Shown in pieces: positions 43,996-55,433 of a DNA stretch of 64,000 bases. Each line of letters begins with the position of its first letter. Within the stretch, counting starts at the first letter, position 1. A program made the position numbers and the translations under genes. The notes below the pieces were generated by a model. It searched no databases and was not told the DNA's origin. It worked only from the letters and a program-made list of their open reading frames with translations. The DNA is from Marsupella aquatica. Lineage: Eukaryota > Marchantiophyta. Location of the stretch: contig OZ316897.1 of NCBI GenBank assembly GCA_973895155.1, positions 23,250,001 to 23,314,000 of the forward strand. The letters run 5' to 3'.

Positions 43996-45492
43996 GTGGC
44001 ACTACCGCCACCCGACCGAGAGGATGGGGAGATGTCCCCCTCTTCTAGTCACCCCGGGAATCAGTCTCGAGGTAGGAAGAGAAAGGAACCCGAAGCTGTA
44101 TCCGGGCTGCCTTTGGCCACGGTTGCGGTGCCCAAGCTGACCATGCATCACATGGGGGAGAATGTTCACAAGAACATCCTCCACCCCAAGCATGCATGCT
44201 ACCTGAAGACCCAAGGGATTGAGCACCTCGCCTCTCTCCCTTGGAATGGAAGCAGGTACTACGGGTAGGATATGACGGAGTTCATTCAAAACTTTGACGA
44301 GGCCCGCCAACAAACCCAAGTGCACGGGAGAGTGATGTGTCTCAATGAGGCACGTTTGAAGATGATTTTTGGCCTACCCAAAGGGATAAACCGGGTAGAG
44401 TTGCGGGCTCCTGGGGGCAAGGGAGCTAAATACCAGTCCTCTAGCTTCCCAACCAAGGGAGCAGTGGACAATGGATTCCTGATGAGGATGTGCCTCATCC
44501 CGGAGGTAGCAGAACGCCTGGAGTTCCAGCGGTATGCCCTCCACATGATGGAACCACAGCGCAAAATATCCGCTGCCTAGGTCATACAAGTAGAGAACTT
44601 TCGGCCTAGGAGGTGGGCGTCCTTCTTTGTCAAGAAGTTCCACGAGGAGATGGAGCAAAGAAGGAAGACCTTATACCTTGGCGGAAAGGCGTACTTCACA
44701 AGCCACATCAAGATCATCATCGAGTGGTACGCCCGTTTTGACCGCCAAAGCCTCCCCCGTAGCAACGAGACTGAATTGACCCCGTCAAAGTGGGTATTCC
44801 CGGCTCAGGAGAGGCGACCATAGCTCGAGGCCCAAAGCCTGGCAGCCGCAAGCCCTACTTCCCCAGCCCCGCAATCAGCCGCTACCGCCCCGCCAAGCGT
44901 ACACGTAGACGCAATTATTGCAACCCTGGACGCGATCAACTGGGTCAACGCGATTGAAGCCAGGCCGGCTGAGGCCAGACCCAAACCCGATACTACGGTG
45001 GCCAAGGAGATCCCGCCACCCCCCACGGCTGTGCAGGAGAACCGCCCAGCCCTAGTGGAACCAACCCCTTTGACCGACTTACCTCAAGGGCTGGATGTTT
45101 CCACTCCAACTCCCGCGTGGTTTGCGGTCTATCCGTGCCCGAATCCAAATGGGCATAGTCTGGACCATCCGGAACTCTTTGCACCGGGCACATTTCTGAA
45201 TGGGTTGTTGGGAGAATTCTCTCAACAAATTGCACAAGATACCAGGGAGTACATGGCACAGAAGGTGGCCTACTTCTTCAACCAAGAGTTGGTTGCGGCC
45301 GTGGAGGCGGGGCATGCGTAGCTGAGGCTGCACAGAGAATAGAGCGATACCGGGTTGAGTCTGCCCACCTGAAGGACTGTGATGCCTAGCCAGGAATCAC
45401 TCGGCCAGTTAAGTGGGTAAAGCAGGAGTGCACCCTAGAAACACCTTAGTATAGGGACAAAACAAGGAAAATATAAACAATTAGGGGCGACT

Positions 45493-48400
45493 ATGGAACC
45501 CGGGCCGAGGCCGGAGGTAAGGACGCTGGGGGTGAAAACTCGATTAGGGTTAGGGCGCGTTAAGCGTCGGCGGCTAGGAAGGATCAACGGGAGAAAGGAC
45601 CGGAAGAGGAGAGGGGTAAAGAGCGCTTGCAGGAGATGGTGGCTCATTTGCGAGCACGAACTAGGCAGACGACTACGGGAGGCCAACTACTGTCAGCTGC
45701 TTAGGCAAGCACTCCGGGAGAGAGTAGATACCGACGATCGACCTAAGGAGGGTATGAGCAATGTCAATCAAGCGGCACATTTCTGGGGATGCCTGTTCGA
45801 ACGGGCAATTGAGTACATCAAGACTTACGAGGATGAAGAATCAGAAAGGGCAGCTCGAGAACGGCAGGAGCTCACTCGATTGTGGGAGCTGCAGAAGATG
45901 GCTTTCTTAGGAGGCGAACTCATCAACGCCGAGTTCTTGTGGACTCCTACTTCCAATCAGCTCGACGATCTTCTGTTTTGTGAAGACAGAATCATCGACA
46001 GTCGAGAGGCCATCAAGAACTGCAATGACATACACTGGGAATTGAAGGGTAGCACGGAAAGGTGGACCCCGGAAACGGTACTAGGAGAAACCTCCACGGC
46101 AGCAGAGATGAAGAGGAAGGGAGCCGTCAATGATGAAGCCACCCCGGCAAAAAGAACGAGGTCGGCGGCACCAAGGAAGCCAGCCGAGCAGTAGAGCAGG
46201 AGGCAGGGAGAAGCCGAAGAGGAGGAGGTCGATCCCATCAATGCCATTCCAACCAGGGATGACACCTGAAAAGGCTGGGCGACAACCCTACCGATGGAGG
46301 TGCAACTACATTTTGCACGGGAGGAGGATGCATGCTTTACGGCCATGCAGACCAAGAAGTACCAAGGCTTCATGGCCGGATCCGGCTTAGAGGCCTTTGT
46401 AAGATTACCATGGCTGAAGCCGGAGGTACCGGATTCAGACCTATTAGAATTCGTAGGGTCATGGGAACCCGAGACCAATTGCACGAGGATATATGGGAAG
46501 GATTTCTATCTTACTCCCAAGGTGATTGCCGAAGTGTTTGGCTTGCCGATAGGCAATAAGACCAAGGTTGATACCAGGAAGACCTTGCCTGACAAAGAGT
46601 TCCGGTCGTTCCCCGGGCCATCAACAAAGAATGGCTTCTTCCGGAACACCTGCACCAACCCACACATAGGAGAGATGATCGACTTCTTGCGGGTGACCAT
46701 GCATTGTAACTTGCCGAGGGCAGAGATCGGCAAAGCACAGGTCTATCTGGCAGAGAGGCCAGACCCAAGCCGGGACTACAACGGGTACCTCCTCAACCAA
46801 TTGAAGAAGATCTTAAAGGAGGAGCAGCAGGTAATCGGCATGGGGAGCGTGTCGCGGCTTGGCTATCACATGCCGCTGTTGTGCCGGTATGCCAGAGGTC
46901 AGACCTTTGCCCCAGTACTTCCCCTGCAGGTAAGGGTACCCGAGGAAGCTCCAGCACCGAGGCCGGTAGCAGAGAAGCCTCAACCACCTGTTAGCCCTAC
47001 GATCGAGCAGGTGTTTAGGCCAGGGACGGAGGACTTGCCGATGCAGCAACCAGGCATGCAGAATCTGCTGAAACTACTGGAGAAAGAAAAGAGATCGGCA
47101 TCGGCAATGACAACGGCAACGGCAACAATGCAGGACACTGCTCCAGAGGTAGGCCTACACCGGCTTACAAGGGAAAACCCCTTTACTGGCGACAAGGAGA
47201 GAATTAGGCCAGAATCCAAGCCGAGTGTTCGAATGTACGTGGGAGTCTCAAGCTCTGAATCTGAGGCAGAATTGCCTGAAGCTCCTACCGGCAAAGACGA
47301 GAGGGAGAAGCCGGAAGTCCAAGAAGTAGAGGAGGCAGTGGAGGACTGCAGCCATGATAACTCTGGCTATGGGTCGGACCATCACGTTCCAGGAGTAAGG
47401 ACCTGTGGCCGGTTTATCCCCACACTTCCAAGGGTAGTACGAGGGGACCCCAACCAGCAGAGTAGCCCTGAGTCTCCCCCACCAGATGTTGCTCCCCCGA
47501 GCTTTGACGGCATAAAACAGACAGCGCAAGAATTTCAGGAGCGAATCAGGCAGGAAGAGGAGGCAGCCCTGGCTAGGGAAAAGGATTTTCCAGGAGGAGA
47601 TTGGCCGGAGGACATCAGGCGGCTAGCTGAAAAAGGAAGCAAACCTCTAGCCACGATTGAAGAGATCCGCAAGACGGCTTGGGAGCCGCGATGGGCGATG
47701 CCGATCACTTCTACTTACTCCACCTACGCTAAGAATAGAGCCATGGAGTATGGTGAGATGTGTGGGGAACTTGCGCTCGGCATCTTTGGGGAGGAGTTGG
47801 AGGTAGGACCCTTTTTCCATAGGGAGCAGTTGGAGAAGCACCAATTAGAAGAAGCGGTGGCTTTAGAGAGAACCAAAAAGGACGAGGTCATCCGACTGCT
47901 TAGGAGGATGGAAGCCAAAATTGAAGATCTAAGGGCGGCCAAGAAAGCCCAAGATGAACTGCGGATTAAGCGGCATGAGCTGAACATCATGCAGGGGCAG
48001 TTGGACACAGCGCAGGCTGATAGTCAGATTGTCAAGGATAAACTGACTCAGACCCAAGGAGAATTGGCCGACGCAATCAAGGATAGGGAGAAATGGAAGA
48101 AGGAGGTGAGAGACGTAGAGGAGGCCCATATAGCAGTCAACAACCGGGTCACGGCGGAGACTCAGAGAAGGGAGAGGGCGCTGAAGGGAGAACTCGAGGT
48201 CATCCACAGAGCCCTTGAGCAGAAGGAGGCCGAGTTAGGGAAATCCTATCAAGGGATTATTGCGCTACAGCAGGAGCTTGCATCCTTGACGGCCAGCTTC
48301 AAGGCCGACCTGCGGGAGAAGGACGCCCCGCTCGACCAGACTTATGCCAAGATGAATAACATGGAGTCTGAGGTCGTAGCGGAGCTCGACAAGGAGCTAA

Positions 48401-49137
48401 GAGCAACCCAGGAGGAGAGGGCTACCACCAAGAAGGAATTGGAGGAAGCCCACAGGGAATTGGAGGAAGCCAAAAATGAGCTGGAGGAGGCACGTAAGGA
48501 CCTGGATGAGACCCAGGAGGAGTTGGAGGAAAACACGAGGAAGATGGAGAACCTACAGCGGCGGGCCGACAACCATAGTGAGCGGCTAAAGAAACAAGCC
48601 GCAGTATTTAAATGCTTAGCTGCATCAGGTCCATTTCCCGTAGGGGCAAACCAGTTACCAGGGGTGGTAATTGCCGAAGGACCAGCCGTGACACACGGCC
48701 CGGTGCCGGACGTTGGCGGCAAAGGGAAGGAACAGGCTGTGGAGATAGTGAAGAAGAAGAAGCGGAAACCTTCGGGGTCCGGAGGTTATTCGACCCCTCA
48801 AGCCGTACTCAAACCGGCACCAACCTCCGGCATGAACACGGCAATAGATTCCGCTATCACCAAAGGTGGGGATGACGTGGCCCAAGCCGAACTACTCAGT
48901 AATGAGGCCGGTATCTCAGATCCACCTCTTGAGCAGGCCGGGGAGACAGAAGCCGAGGCTGAGGCCGTAGCCGAGAATGATTCCCGAGCCGATGCCGAAG
49001 CCGAGGGTGGGCCCAGTCAGGCCGATGAAAAGTTGACTCGGTCAGAGGCAGGTAATCTGTCAGAGGATGGACCTATGGCAGTGGCTGAGGAGGAAGCGTT
49101 GGGGGCGTCCATTGAGGATCCACCACCGGTGTCGTGA
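45493..49137 (+). pseudogene. Element C1 protein, 1214 codons: mobile-domain-like module plus long coiled coil, two stops
   Basis: One frame from ATG 45493, only 115 bp from the element's left end, to TGA 49137. A basic N-terminus is followed by an unrecognised helical domain (NVNQAAHFWGCLFERAIEYI), a KRTRS signal and a mobile-domain-like module at about residues 285-480 (GLEAFVRLPW, LTPKVIAEVFGLPIGNKTK, GFFRNTCTNPHIGEMIDFLR). A Pro/acidic linker leads to a coiled coil at about 675-1040, with repeated EELEEA/HRELEEAKNELEE words, and an acidic Ala/Glu tail. Stops: TAG at 46192-46194 (CAG in C2) and TGA at 46267-46269 (TGG in C2), so the sibling shows the ancestral codons. No pol domains. Function is unknown. 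The coiled coil suggests self-assembly. Confidence 0.75.
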
Positions 49138-50049
49138 CGGTGCAAGGGCACCGTTCCTTTTAGGAAGGGCGGACGTGGAGGTAGGAGGCGTGAGTGGGCA
49201 GGGCGGGCGCTGATCTCCAAGTTTAGGATTAGGATCAGGACCAGGAGGCGGCCCTGACACTTAGCTTAGTGGAATTGCGGTTCCACTGGCAGGAGCAACA
49301 CTTGTGCTCTTGCCTTGCTGTACATAGGTAGATCCGGGCAGGTAGATTACTGTTAGGTAGATTAGGCTTACGCTGCAAGGAATTAGGCGGATCCACTACC
49401 AGGATAAGTACCTGGGCAGCGGGGAGCTCAGGGCCTCTTCTTTAGCAAGTTTTTAGTTTGCACCAGCCGGGCTGGGATCAAGTAGTAAGAGAAGCTCTCG
49501 GTTAGTCATACCGTGACCTTGTGTATATTCATGTTTCCTCATGCCTAAGAGCTGAATAGAGTTGGCCTCACGGCTTAGTTCGCATAACTTATGTATGAGA
49601 TGTACTGTTTGTATGGCAAGTGCATGGTATGACTCAGTCAGAAGGAGTCATTTTGCTATTTGTGTGTCGCATTAACTTGTGTGAAGAGTGCCCACATCAA
49701 CCAAGGAAGGAAAGTAAGCAAGGGAGTGAGAGTTGGATGTGTCGAGCTGAGAGAGGTCTTAGCGGCTTAACCAAGCCTATTGGGGATCATTCCGGCGGCG
49801 GAATCCAAACATACCTAACCAGAAGGAGAGGAAGACAAGGGAAGGCCTAGATTAGGCCGGCTACGTATCTCATGACCCGATGAAGGATCTGTCCAGTATA
49901 TGTGTGTAAAAGGCTAATAGTAGTAGAAGGAGGTTAGCAGTGTCCCATGCCGCTAAGCCGCGGAAACGGCCTTGCCAAGCGCGAAACCTGCGGGAATCGG
50001 CTTGAGCTGGGGGGTTTCTTGGGTTTAGGGAGCCATGGGACGCACCACA
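49138..50049 (+). other. 3' region of element C1
   Basis: Non-coding and about 0.9 kb. It contains TTACGCTGCAAGGAATTAGG and ACCTGGGCAGCG, both also present in element D near 52455. The GGCTTAACCAAGCC hairpin and TTCCGGCGGCGGAA palindrome lie at about 49762-49803, and a terminal TTTCTTGGGTTTAGGGAG segment parallels D's end. Confidence 0.6.
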
Positions 50050-50534
50050 AGGACGACATGGTGGCCCTAGAGACTAAACTCCAACAACTGCAACCTCAGG
50101 TAACGGCCACGGAGGATCAGGTTGCCAAAGCTAGGGCCCGGGCAGCCTTAGCAGAGCAGGCCGGGTTCAGAAAGGACGCCGAGATCGCACGTTTCCGGAC
50201 CCAGATTGACGGTTTGAAGGGCCAAGCCGTCATTTGGCAGAAGGATCTGGAGGAGGCTGACTCTCGGTCCCAGTGAGACGCAGCCGAGATAGACGCCCTG
50301 AAGGCGAAAGTGGCACGGCTTCAAGGAGAAGCCACGAAGCAGGCCCAGTTGGTGGATAAGCTGACGAGTGACGCCCAACAACTGGAGGAGGCATGCCAGG
50401 AGGCCGCGGCAAAGCGAGAGAATGAATCTCTGTTGGACCAGGTCTAGCTACTCAAACAGGACGCCGATAGACTCAGGAGGCAGCGGGATAGTCGCTCCCA
50501 CTTGGGCGGCTTTGGCAAGCATGCCAGGCATTAG

Positions 50535-51432
50535 CGGTAGAGTAGGATTAAAATAGAGCTAGGAGTAGCTAAATCAGGCTATAGGGACAAGCGTCTGCCC
50601 TAGTTAAAGCGGCGCTGCCATATTGTCCGGCCTGCGTAGATTAGAATCTTCTAATAAGACAAGCCATTTAATTTATGGCCTGACAGCCAGCTTAGTTAGG
50701 ATTTTAGTTAGTGAATATTTGGGCACGGGGCCCCTTTGGTCCTCGGCCCTTAGTATTTAGTGCACCCCTCGATAGAGCCAGGGGGTTTTTTAATCTCAGA
50801 GTTGGACATCCGCGGTATGTGCGGTGAGTCCCAACCTCTGTGAGTAGAAGAGTACCAAGGGGAGGGGGTATGACTAAGCTCGCTAGGCAAGTGCGGAGCC
50901 GGACTCCGTTGTAGTGCACGCCCCTTGGCCTTGGACCTATCCATTCAAGAGCTGTCGAGTCAAATAAGTGTAAGTGTATGTCGACTCATGAAGTAAAATC
51001 TTTTCCCATTATTTCCTTCGTGTAAACCGAGATTGTATACCTGTGTGTGTGTATGTATGAATCTCATGTATGGGTACCAATGCTTGGCCGAGCGCACTGC
51101 CCGAGCTGTGCACGGGTGCAGGTTGCGGATGAGTGGCTGCAAGCCCGGGGTGAGTGCCCGTATCAGCAAAACCAGATCAAAGGCGGACAACACAAAGGCT
51201 TAGAATCTTGTAAGAAGCCGGGGTCGATCCCGCTTTTGACTAAGGTACGTTCCGGTGGCGGAACACAAATCATACCTAGGAAGTGTATGTAAGTAACAGT
51301 AGTCGCACTTAGCGCTAGATTACGGGAGTTAGGTGCAGTCCGTGCGTCCCTCCTTGCCCAAACCCTCATACTAACGAAGGATGTGCCTGTCTAAGCCAAA
51401 GCTCGGGTTAAGGCCTAGGTGATGATGTGACA
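50535..51432 (+). other. 3' region of element B
   Basis: Colinear with 22973-23869 of element A: GCACCCCTC.ATAGAG.CAGGGGG, CGTGTAAACCGAGATTGTATAC, GGCTTAGAATCTTGTAAGAAGCC, then GTACGTTCCGGTGGCGGAAC at 51245-51264 and CATACCTAGGAAGTG. Confidence 0.7.
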
Positions 51433-52200
51433 AGGAGCTTCAGGAGGAGTTAGCTAAGACGAAGGAGGCATGGACGGCTGAGGTCACAAAGTTGGAGGCC
51501 ATCAACAACTCGCAGAAAGCAGCTTTAGATAAGAAGGAGTTTGAGATCGTGTAGATCTTAAATGAGGAGCTAAAGACCGCCAAGGAAGAGGTCCTGCGGC
51601 TTAACAATGAAGTAGAAGACTTATCTCAGGAGTTGGAGGAGGCCAAGGAGAAGATGATTGGGTTGCAGAGGCGTGCTGACAATCAAACTGAGAAGCTAAA
51701 GAAGTATGCCAAAGCGGGACAAGGGTCACCAACTGGAAGGCTTCCCGTCAATGGCATGGTAAATCTGGCAAAAACATTCATTGGGCCGGCAGGGAATAAT
51801 GGAATGCCCCTTAAGGCCACGTACGCCAGAAGAGGTCAAAAGCATGGCCGCTCACATTTGTTGTACTATAGCCGTGAAGGCAGCTGTGGTGGAGGTAAGT
51901 AATGCGGATCAACTTGGAGCTGCGGTGACAGGTTCTGACACTGGTACTGCTTCCATGGATTACAAGAACGTACATGAAGCCGTGGGTGATCAAGACCGAG
52001 CACATTGGGGAGCAAGCTTGAATAGAAGAAGTGAAGGCCAATGCTATGCAAGTCGTTGCCAATGAGGATGCTGCCGATATCGATGCCGCAAAATTAGAAC
52101 CCGAAGCCAAAGCAAAGGAAGCCGAGGGGATCAAGCCGAAGCCAAACATAGAGGAATGCGCAGAGTCGGAAGGTTTGGGATTGTCTTTGGTCATCTGACA
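51433..52200 (+). pseudogene. Element D coiled-coil region, 3' part
   Basis: The coiled coil continues in the frame interrupted at 40339 (ELQEELAKTKEAWTAEVTKLE), with a TAG at about 51552 and then LNNEVEDLSQELEEAKEKM and GLQRRADNQTEKLKKYAK. The latter parallels LQRRADNHSERLKKQA in C1. Frameshifts follow. An Ala/Glu tail (about 52030-52198) ends at a TGA near 52197. Confidence 0.65.
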
Positions 52201-53123
52201 ATTAAGGTAGGCCAGTCATCAGTTGAAAGGAGGACGTGGCGGAAGGAGAAGGGCTTGGGCCAAAAGGGCGCGGCCGTTGTAGGATATTGACAGGGCAAGT
52301 GGTGCTTTGTTGGCTTATATTGCTTAGATAGTATTAAGAGTCCGGGTCCCTCAGCTTTCCGGCTTAGTCAGGTTGAATTTGTTTTAGATTAATAAACAAG
52401 AATATCACGATGGAAGGTTGTGATTGAGTGGTTAGGATTTTTGTGGTTCTTTGAGGTTACGCTGCAAGGATAAAAACCTGGGCAGCGTGGCTCGGGGGCT
52501 TTTTCTTAGTCAAGGCTTTAGTATAAATGTGTATTGTTGTGAGCACAGGAAGCTCTCGGCAAAATCTAGACCGCAGGGTATCAGTAAACCACAAGTTCCC
52601 ATGGATTTTTGTGCAATTGTTTGAATTGAGTCACTTGGCCTTGTTGCCTAGTTTGCAGACTCTTGCCGACCAAGAAGTTGTGTGTTGTGATATTTGTTGC
52701 TTGATCGATTTAAGTCAGATAGAGTGAAACTGTTGAGCAAGGTACGATCGTATTGTCTTGATTGGAAACTGCCAAATCAAACTCTGAGAGAAAAGTGAGA
52801 TATTGATAGTGTTAGTCAGTTAAAGTGTGGGTTGAGTCCGTCTGAAAAAGACCTTCAGCCGGCTTAAAAAAATTAAGCCGTAGAGGTACATTCCTGGGGC
52901 GGAATACAAATATACCCGATGAAGTCAAGGAGAAATTAGGTGTCTCTACAGTGCATGATTCACAAGTCCAGTGAAAGAATCAGTCCAGCAAAGTGTGGAT
53001 CAAAGGATAGCCGCGTTTCCAAGCCAGATAGCTGCCAAACTCCTAGAAGCCAGACATAAATCAGTGGTTTATGATCGGTTGCTGCTAGTTCTTGGGGTTA
53101 GAGGTGTCGGGAAACGTGCCACA
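52201..53123 (+). other. 3' region of element D
   Basis: Non-coding and homologous to the C1 3' region: TTACGCTGCAAGGATAAAAAC, CTGGGCAGCG, GGAAGCTCTCGG, hairpin CGGCTTAAAAAAATTAAGCC, palindrome-like GTACATTCCTGGGGCGGAAT at 52887-52906, and a terminal GTTCTTGGGGTTAGAGG ... CCACA. Confidence 0.65.
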
Positions 53124-53940
53124 ACAACATTTTGAGGTGAGGGCAAGATGTGGAGGTGAGGGCAAGATTTCAAGTGAGGGCAAGATGTTGAGGTGAGGGC
53201 AAGATTTCTAGGTGAGGGCAAAATGTCGATCGAGGTGAGGGCAAGATTCTGAGTGAGTGCTGGATGTTGAGGTGAATGCAACATTTTGAGGTGAGGGCAA
53301 GATGTGGAGGTGAGGGCAAGATTCCAAGTGAGGGCTAGATGTCGAGGTGAATGCAACATTTTGAGGTGAGGGCAAGATGTGAAGGTGAGGGCAAGATGTC
53401 GAGTGAGGGCAAGATGTTGAGGCAAGCCGGGGCAAGATGTCGAGGAGAGACAAAGATATTGAGGAGAGGGTAAGATGTCGAGTACATGCAAAGATGTTGA
53501 GGGGAGGGAAAGATGTCAAGGAGAGGCAAAAATGTTTAGATGAGGGCAAGATGTCGAGGCAAGGGCCAGATGTTGAGGTGAGGGCAAGGTGTCAAGGAGA
53601 GACAAAGATGTTGAGGAGAGGGTAAGATGTCGAGGAGATGCAAAGATGTTGAGGCGAGGGCAAGATGTTGAGGAGAGACATAGATGTTGAGGCGAGGGCG
53701 AGATGTCGAGAGGAGGAAAAGATGTCAAGGAGAGACAAAAATATTTAGATGAGGGCAAGATGTCGAGGAGAGGCAAAGATGTTGAGGCGAGGGCAAGATG
53801 CATGTCAAGGAGAGGGTAAAATGTTGAGGAGATGCGAAGATGTTGAGGCAAGGGCAAGATGCCAAGGAGATGCAAAGATGTCGAGGCGAGGGCAAGATGT
53901 CGAGGGGAGCAAAAGAGGTCAAGCGAGGTCAAAGCAAGGT
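53124..53940 (+). repeat. GAGGGCAAGATG minisatellite, right part
   Basis: About forty degenerate units of 18-22 bp with GAGG(T/C)GAGGGCAAGATGTCGAG and GAGAGGCAAAGATGTTGAGG types. It continues the left fragment at 35629-35740; looser units recur at 54245-54370. Long antisense frames across it only translate the repeat. Confidence 0.85.
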
Positions 53941-55430
53941 CAAAGCAAGGCAAAAGACAGATAATTATGGAGAAAGCTAGACAATGTTTAGAAATAAATT
54001 AAAGCAAAAGCAAAAAGACAGGCACAAAAGGCAAAGGGGGAGAAATTCAACACACCAAAAGGGAGTTAGAGGAGATAGTATCCAGAGCTATTAATGGAGT
54101 TTTGCAGATCAAGGGTCAACAAAAAACTTATTTTCCATCCAATGGTCGAGGTTAAATCCGGCTCAATCTTGCAATTGTAAGCAGATGATGCCCACAAATG
54201 GATGGGGTCCCTTATTGTGTGATAGCCCGATGCCCAGAAGAATTTGAGGCAAGGCAAGGATGTAGAGGCAAAGGAAAGATGTCAAGGCATGGCAACAATG
54301 TCGAAGCGAGTGAACATGTCAAGACAAAAGCAAGTCAAAGATGTTGAGGCACAACAACAATGTTGAGGAGGGAAACACTTTTTGTTTTAATGTTCAATTC
54401 TTCAAGTTTTTGATAAATGAGTATTTTTATGCACAAAAAACTATAAGTTTTCCATCATGGGAAAGCTCTTGGCTGGCAAAAATATTATCCCCTCTATCAT
54501 TTTCTTGCTTTGTAGTTTTTTCATGTCCTCAACTTTATTTTACTTCTTTTTTTCCCTTTATCTTAGTAAACCAACCCTCTCCCCTCACACTCCTTGTGGC
54601 TTTTCCCCTTTATGTGCGTTATTCATGATACCTTGGGAGAGTTATACATAATCATACTCCATGCAAAATACAAAAAGTTTGACATGCCCCAAAAGTTTCT
54701 GGTTGGGATGTGTGTAATTTAATAAAAGAGAATACATTTTAGATGATGTCACATAAGAATGTACATAAGAATCATCTCATGTAGTCTGTATTCTACTATA
54801 AAGAGAAGTATATCATTTGACACTCCTGGTTAATCAATCCAAGAGTACACAAAAAACTTAAAAATAGTATTCTACTATAAAGAGAAGTATATCATTTGAC
54901 ACTCCTGGTTAATCAATCCAAGAGTACACAAAAAACTTAAAAATAATCTGACGGCTTAGGTTGATTCCCTCCATTTTTAAGTTTGTAAGTAAACGAAAGT
55001 ACTTTTTGGCAGCATTGCATATTATAGATGTAGATCACCGTGAGGATAGGTTTTGAAATCCAATGAGAATTTTATATATAGGTGTAATTAAAGGTTTCTT
55101 TTAGGCTAGCCAGTGTAAATTCATGCTAGCAAGGTTGTTTTCATGCCAAATTTTGGGTATTGCAAATAGAAAATGTGCCAAAAAAATTTACTGTTTCCTC
55201 GCAAGCTACAATGACCCACGCAAGCTACAATGACCCAAGTGGCATTCCAATGTCAAGAACATTAAATTTAGTGGTGACCCGAGTGGCAATCCAATGTCAA
55301 GAACATTAAATTTAGTGGTTGATTGCTGCCTGAATGTTTTTGGATTAATTCAAAGGAAGAATGGTGTCTTTCCACCAGGAGTCTTCAACACCTCACCCAA
55401 GCAAATTCAAGCCAAAAAGAAGAGATAACA
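53941..55430. other. Intergenic DNA with two small tandem duplications
   Basis: No gene is recognised. A 79-bp unit is duplicated head-to-tail at 54789-54867 and 54868-54946, almost identically (CTACTATAAAGAGAAGTATA...). A 44-bp unit is duplicated at 55231-55274 and 55275-55318 (TGACCC.AGTGGCA.TCCAA...). Confidence 0.6.
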
Positions 55431-55433
55431 GAT

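Larger units (their letters stand above)
45378..50049 (+). mobile_element. Element C1: LTR-less TG...CA element in B, target duplication AGGAC
   Basis: It starts TGTGATGCCTAGCCAGG and ends GACGCACCACA. AGGAC flanks it at 45373-45377 and 50050-50054, and removal restores the B frame (HLKDDMVALE). At 4672 bp, its first and last segments are unrelated, so there are no LTRs. It carries one very long gene and a 0.9-kb 3' region. That region has TTACGCTGCAAGGA, a GCGGCTTAACCAAGCC hairpin and the CATTCCGGCGGCGGAATCC block (49789-49807). The 3' end is homologous to that of element D. The sibling C2 starts at 62473. Confidence 0.85.
40801..50534 (+). pseudogene. Element B protein gene, split by E and C1, multiple stops
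   Basis: Pieces 40801-41529, 43996-45377 and 50050-50534 align in order with the element A protein. Order: SSLALQVWLQFLSVGSHLAK N-terminus, Pro-rich linker, SRGRKRKEPE signal, module (GIEHLASLPW, MCLNEARLKMIFGLPKG), CPNPNGHSLDHPELF segment, and coiled coil ending GFGKHARH. Stops relative to A: TAG at 44266 (Glu in A), at 44578 and 44821 (Gln in A), and at about 45319. There is also a one-base slip near 45335 and a TGA and a TAG in the last segment. Most fit CAG-to-TAG change. Confidence 0.7.
40340..51432 (+). mobile_element. Element B: sibling of element A, carrying nested E and C1
   Basis: It begins TGTGACGCCGCCAG and ends GATGATGTGACA. Without E and C1 it is about 3.95 kb, matching A (3995 bp). 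AGGAGC occurs at 40331-40336 and 51433-51438. With three extra bases (AAG) left of the start, this looks like the target duplication, and joining at it restores the coiled-coil frame of D. It carries a TATA box (about 40695), a gene colinear with A's, and the conserved 3' block at about 51205-51280. Confidence 0.75.
35741..53123 (+). mobile_element. Element D: gag-bearing chimeric retroelement, split by element B
   Basis: The left end TGTGGTGGG and the right end ACGTGCCACA sit inside one minisatellite. GAGGTGAAT on the left and CAACATTTTGAGG on the right are contiguous in intact units (for example about 53270), which supports these edges; no target duplication is visible. Layout: a 740-bp LTR-like region (35741-36480, ending GGTGACA), a tRNA-Asp primer site, gag with three zinc knuckles, a mobile-domain/coiled-coil region (decayed), and a 3' region homologous to that of element C1. 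There is no pol. Without B it is about 6.3 kb. No 3' copy of the 740-bp region is seen. Confidence 0.65.

Noticed and set aside
53069-53953. Minus-strand frames of 113-145 codons over the minisatellite
   Set aside because: Low-complexity translation of the GAGGGCAAGATG repeat.
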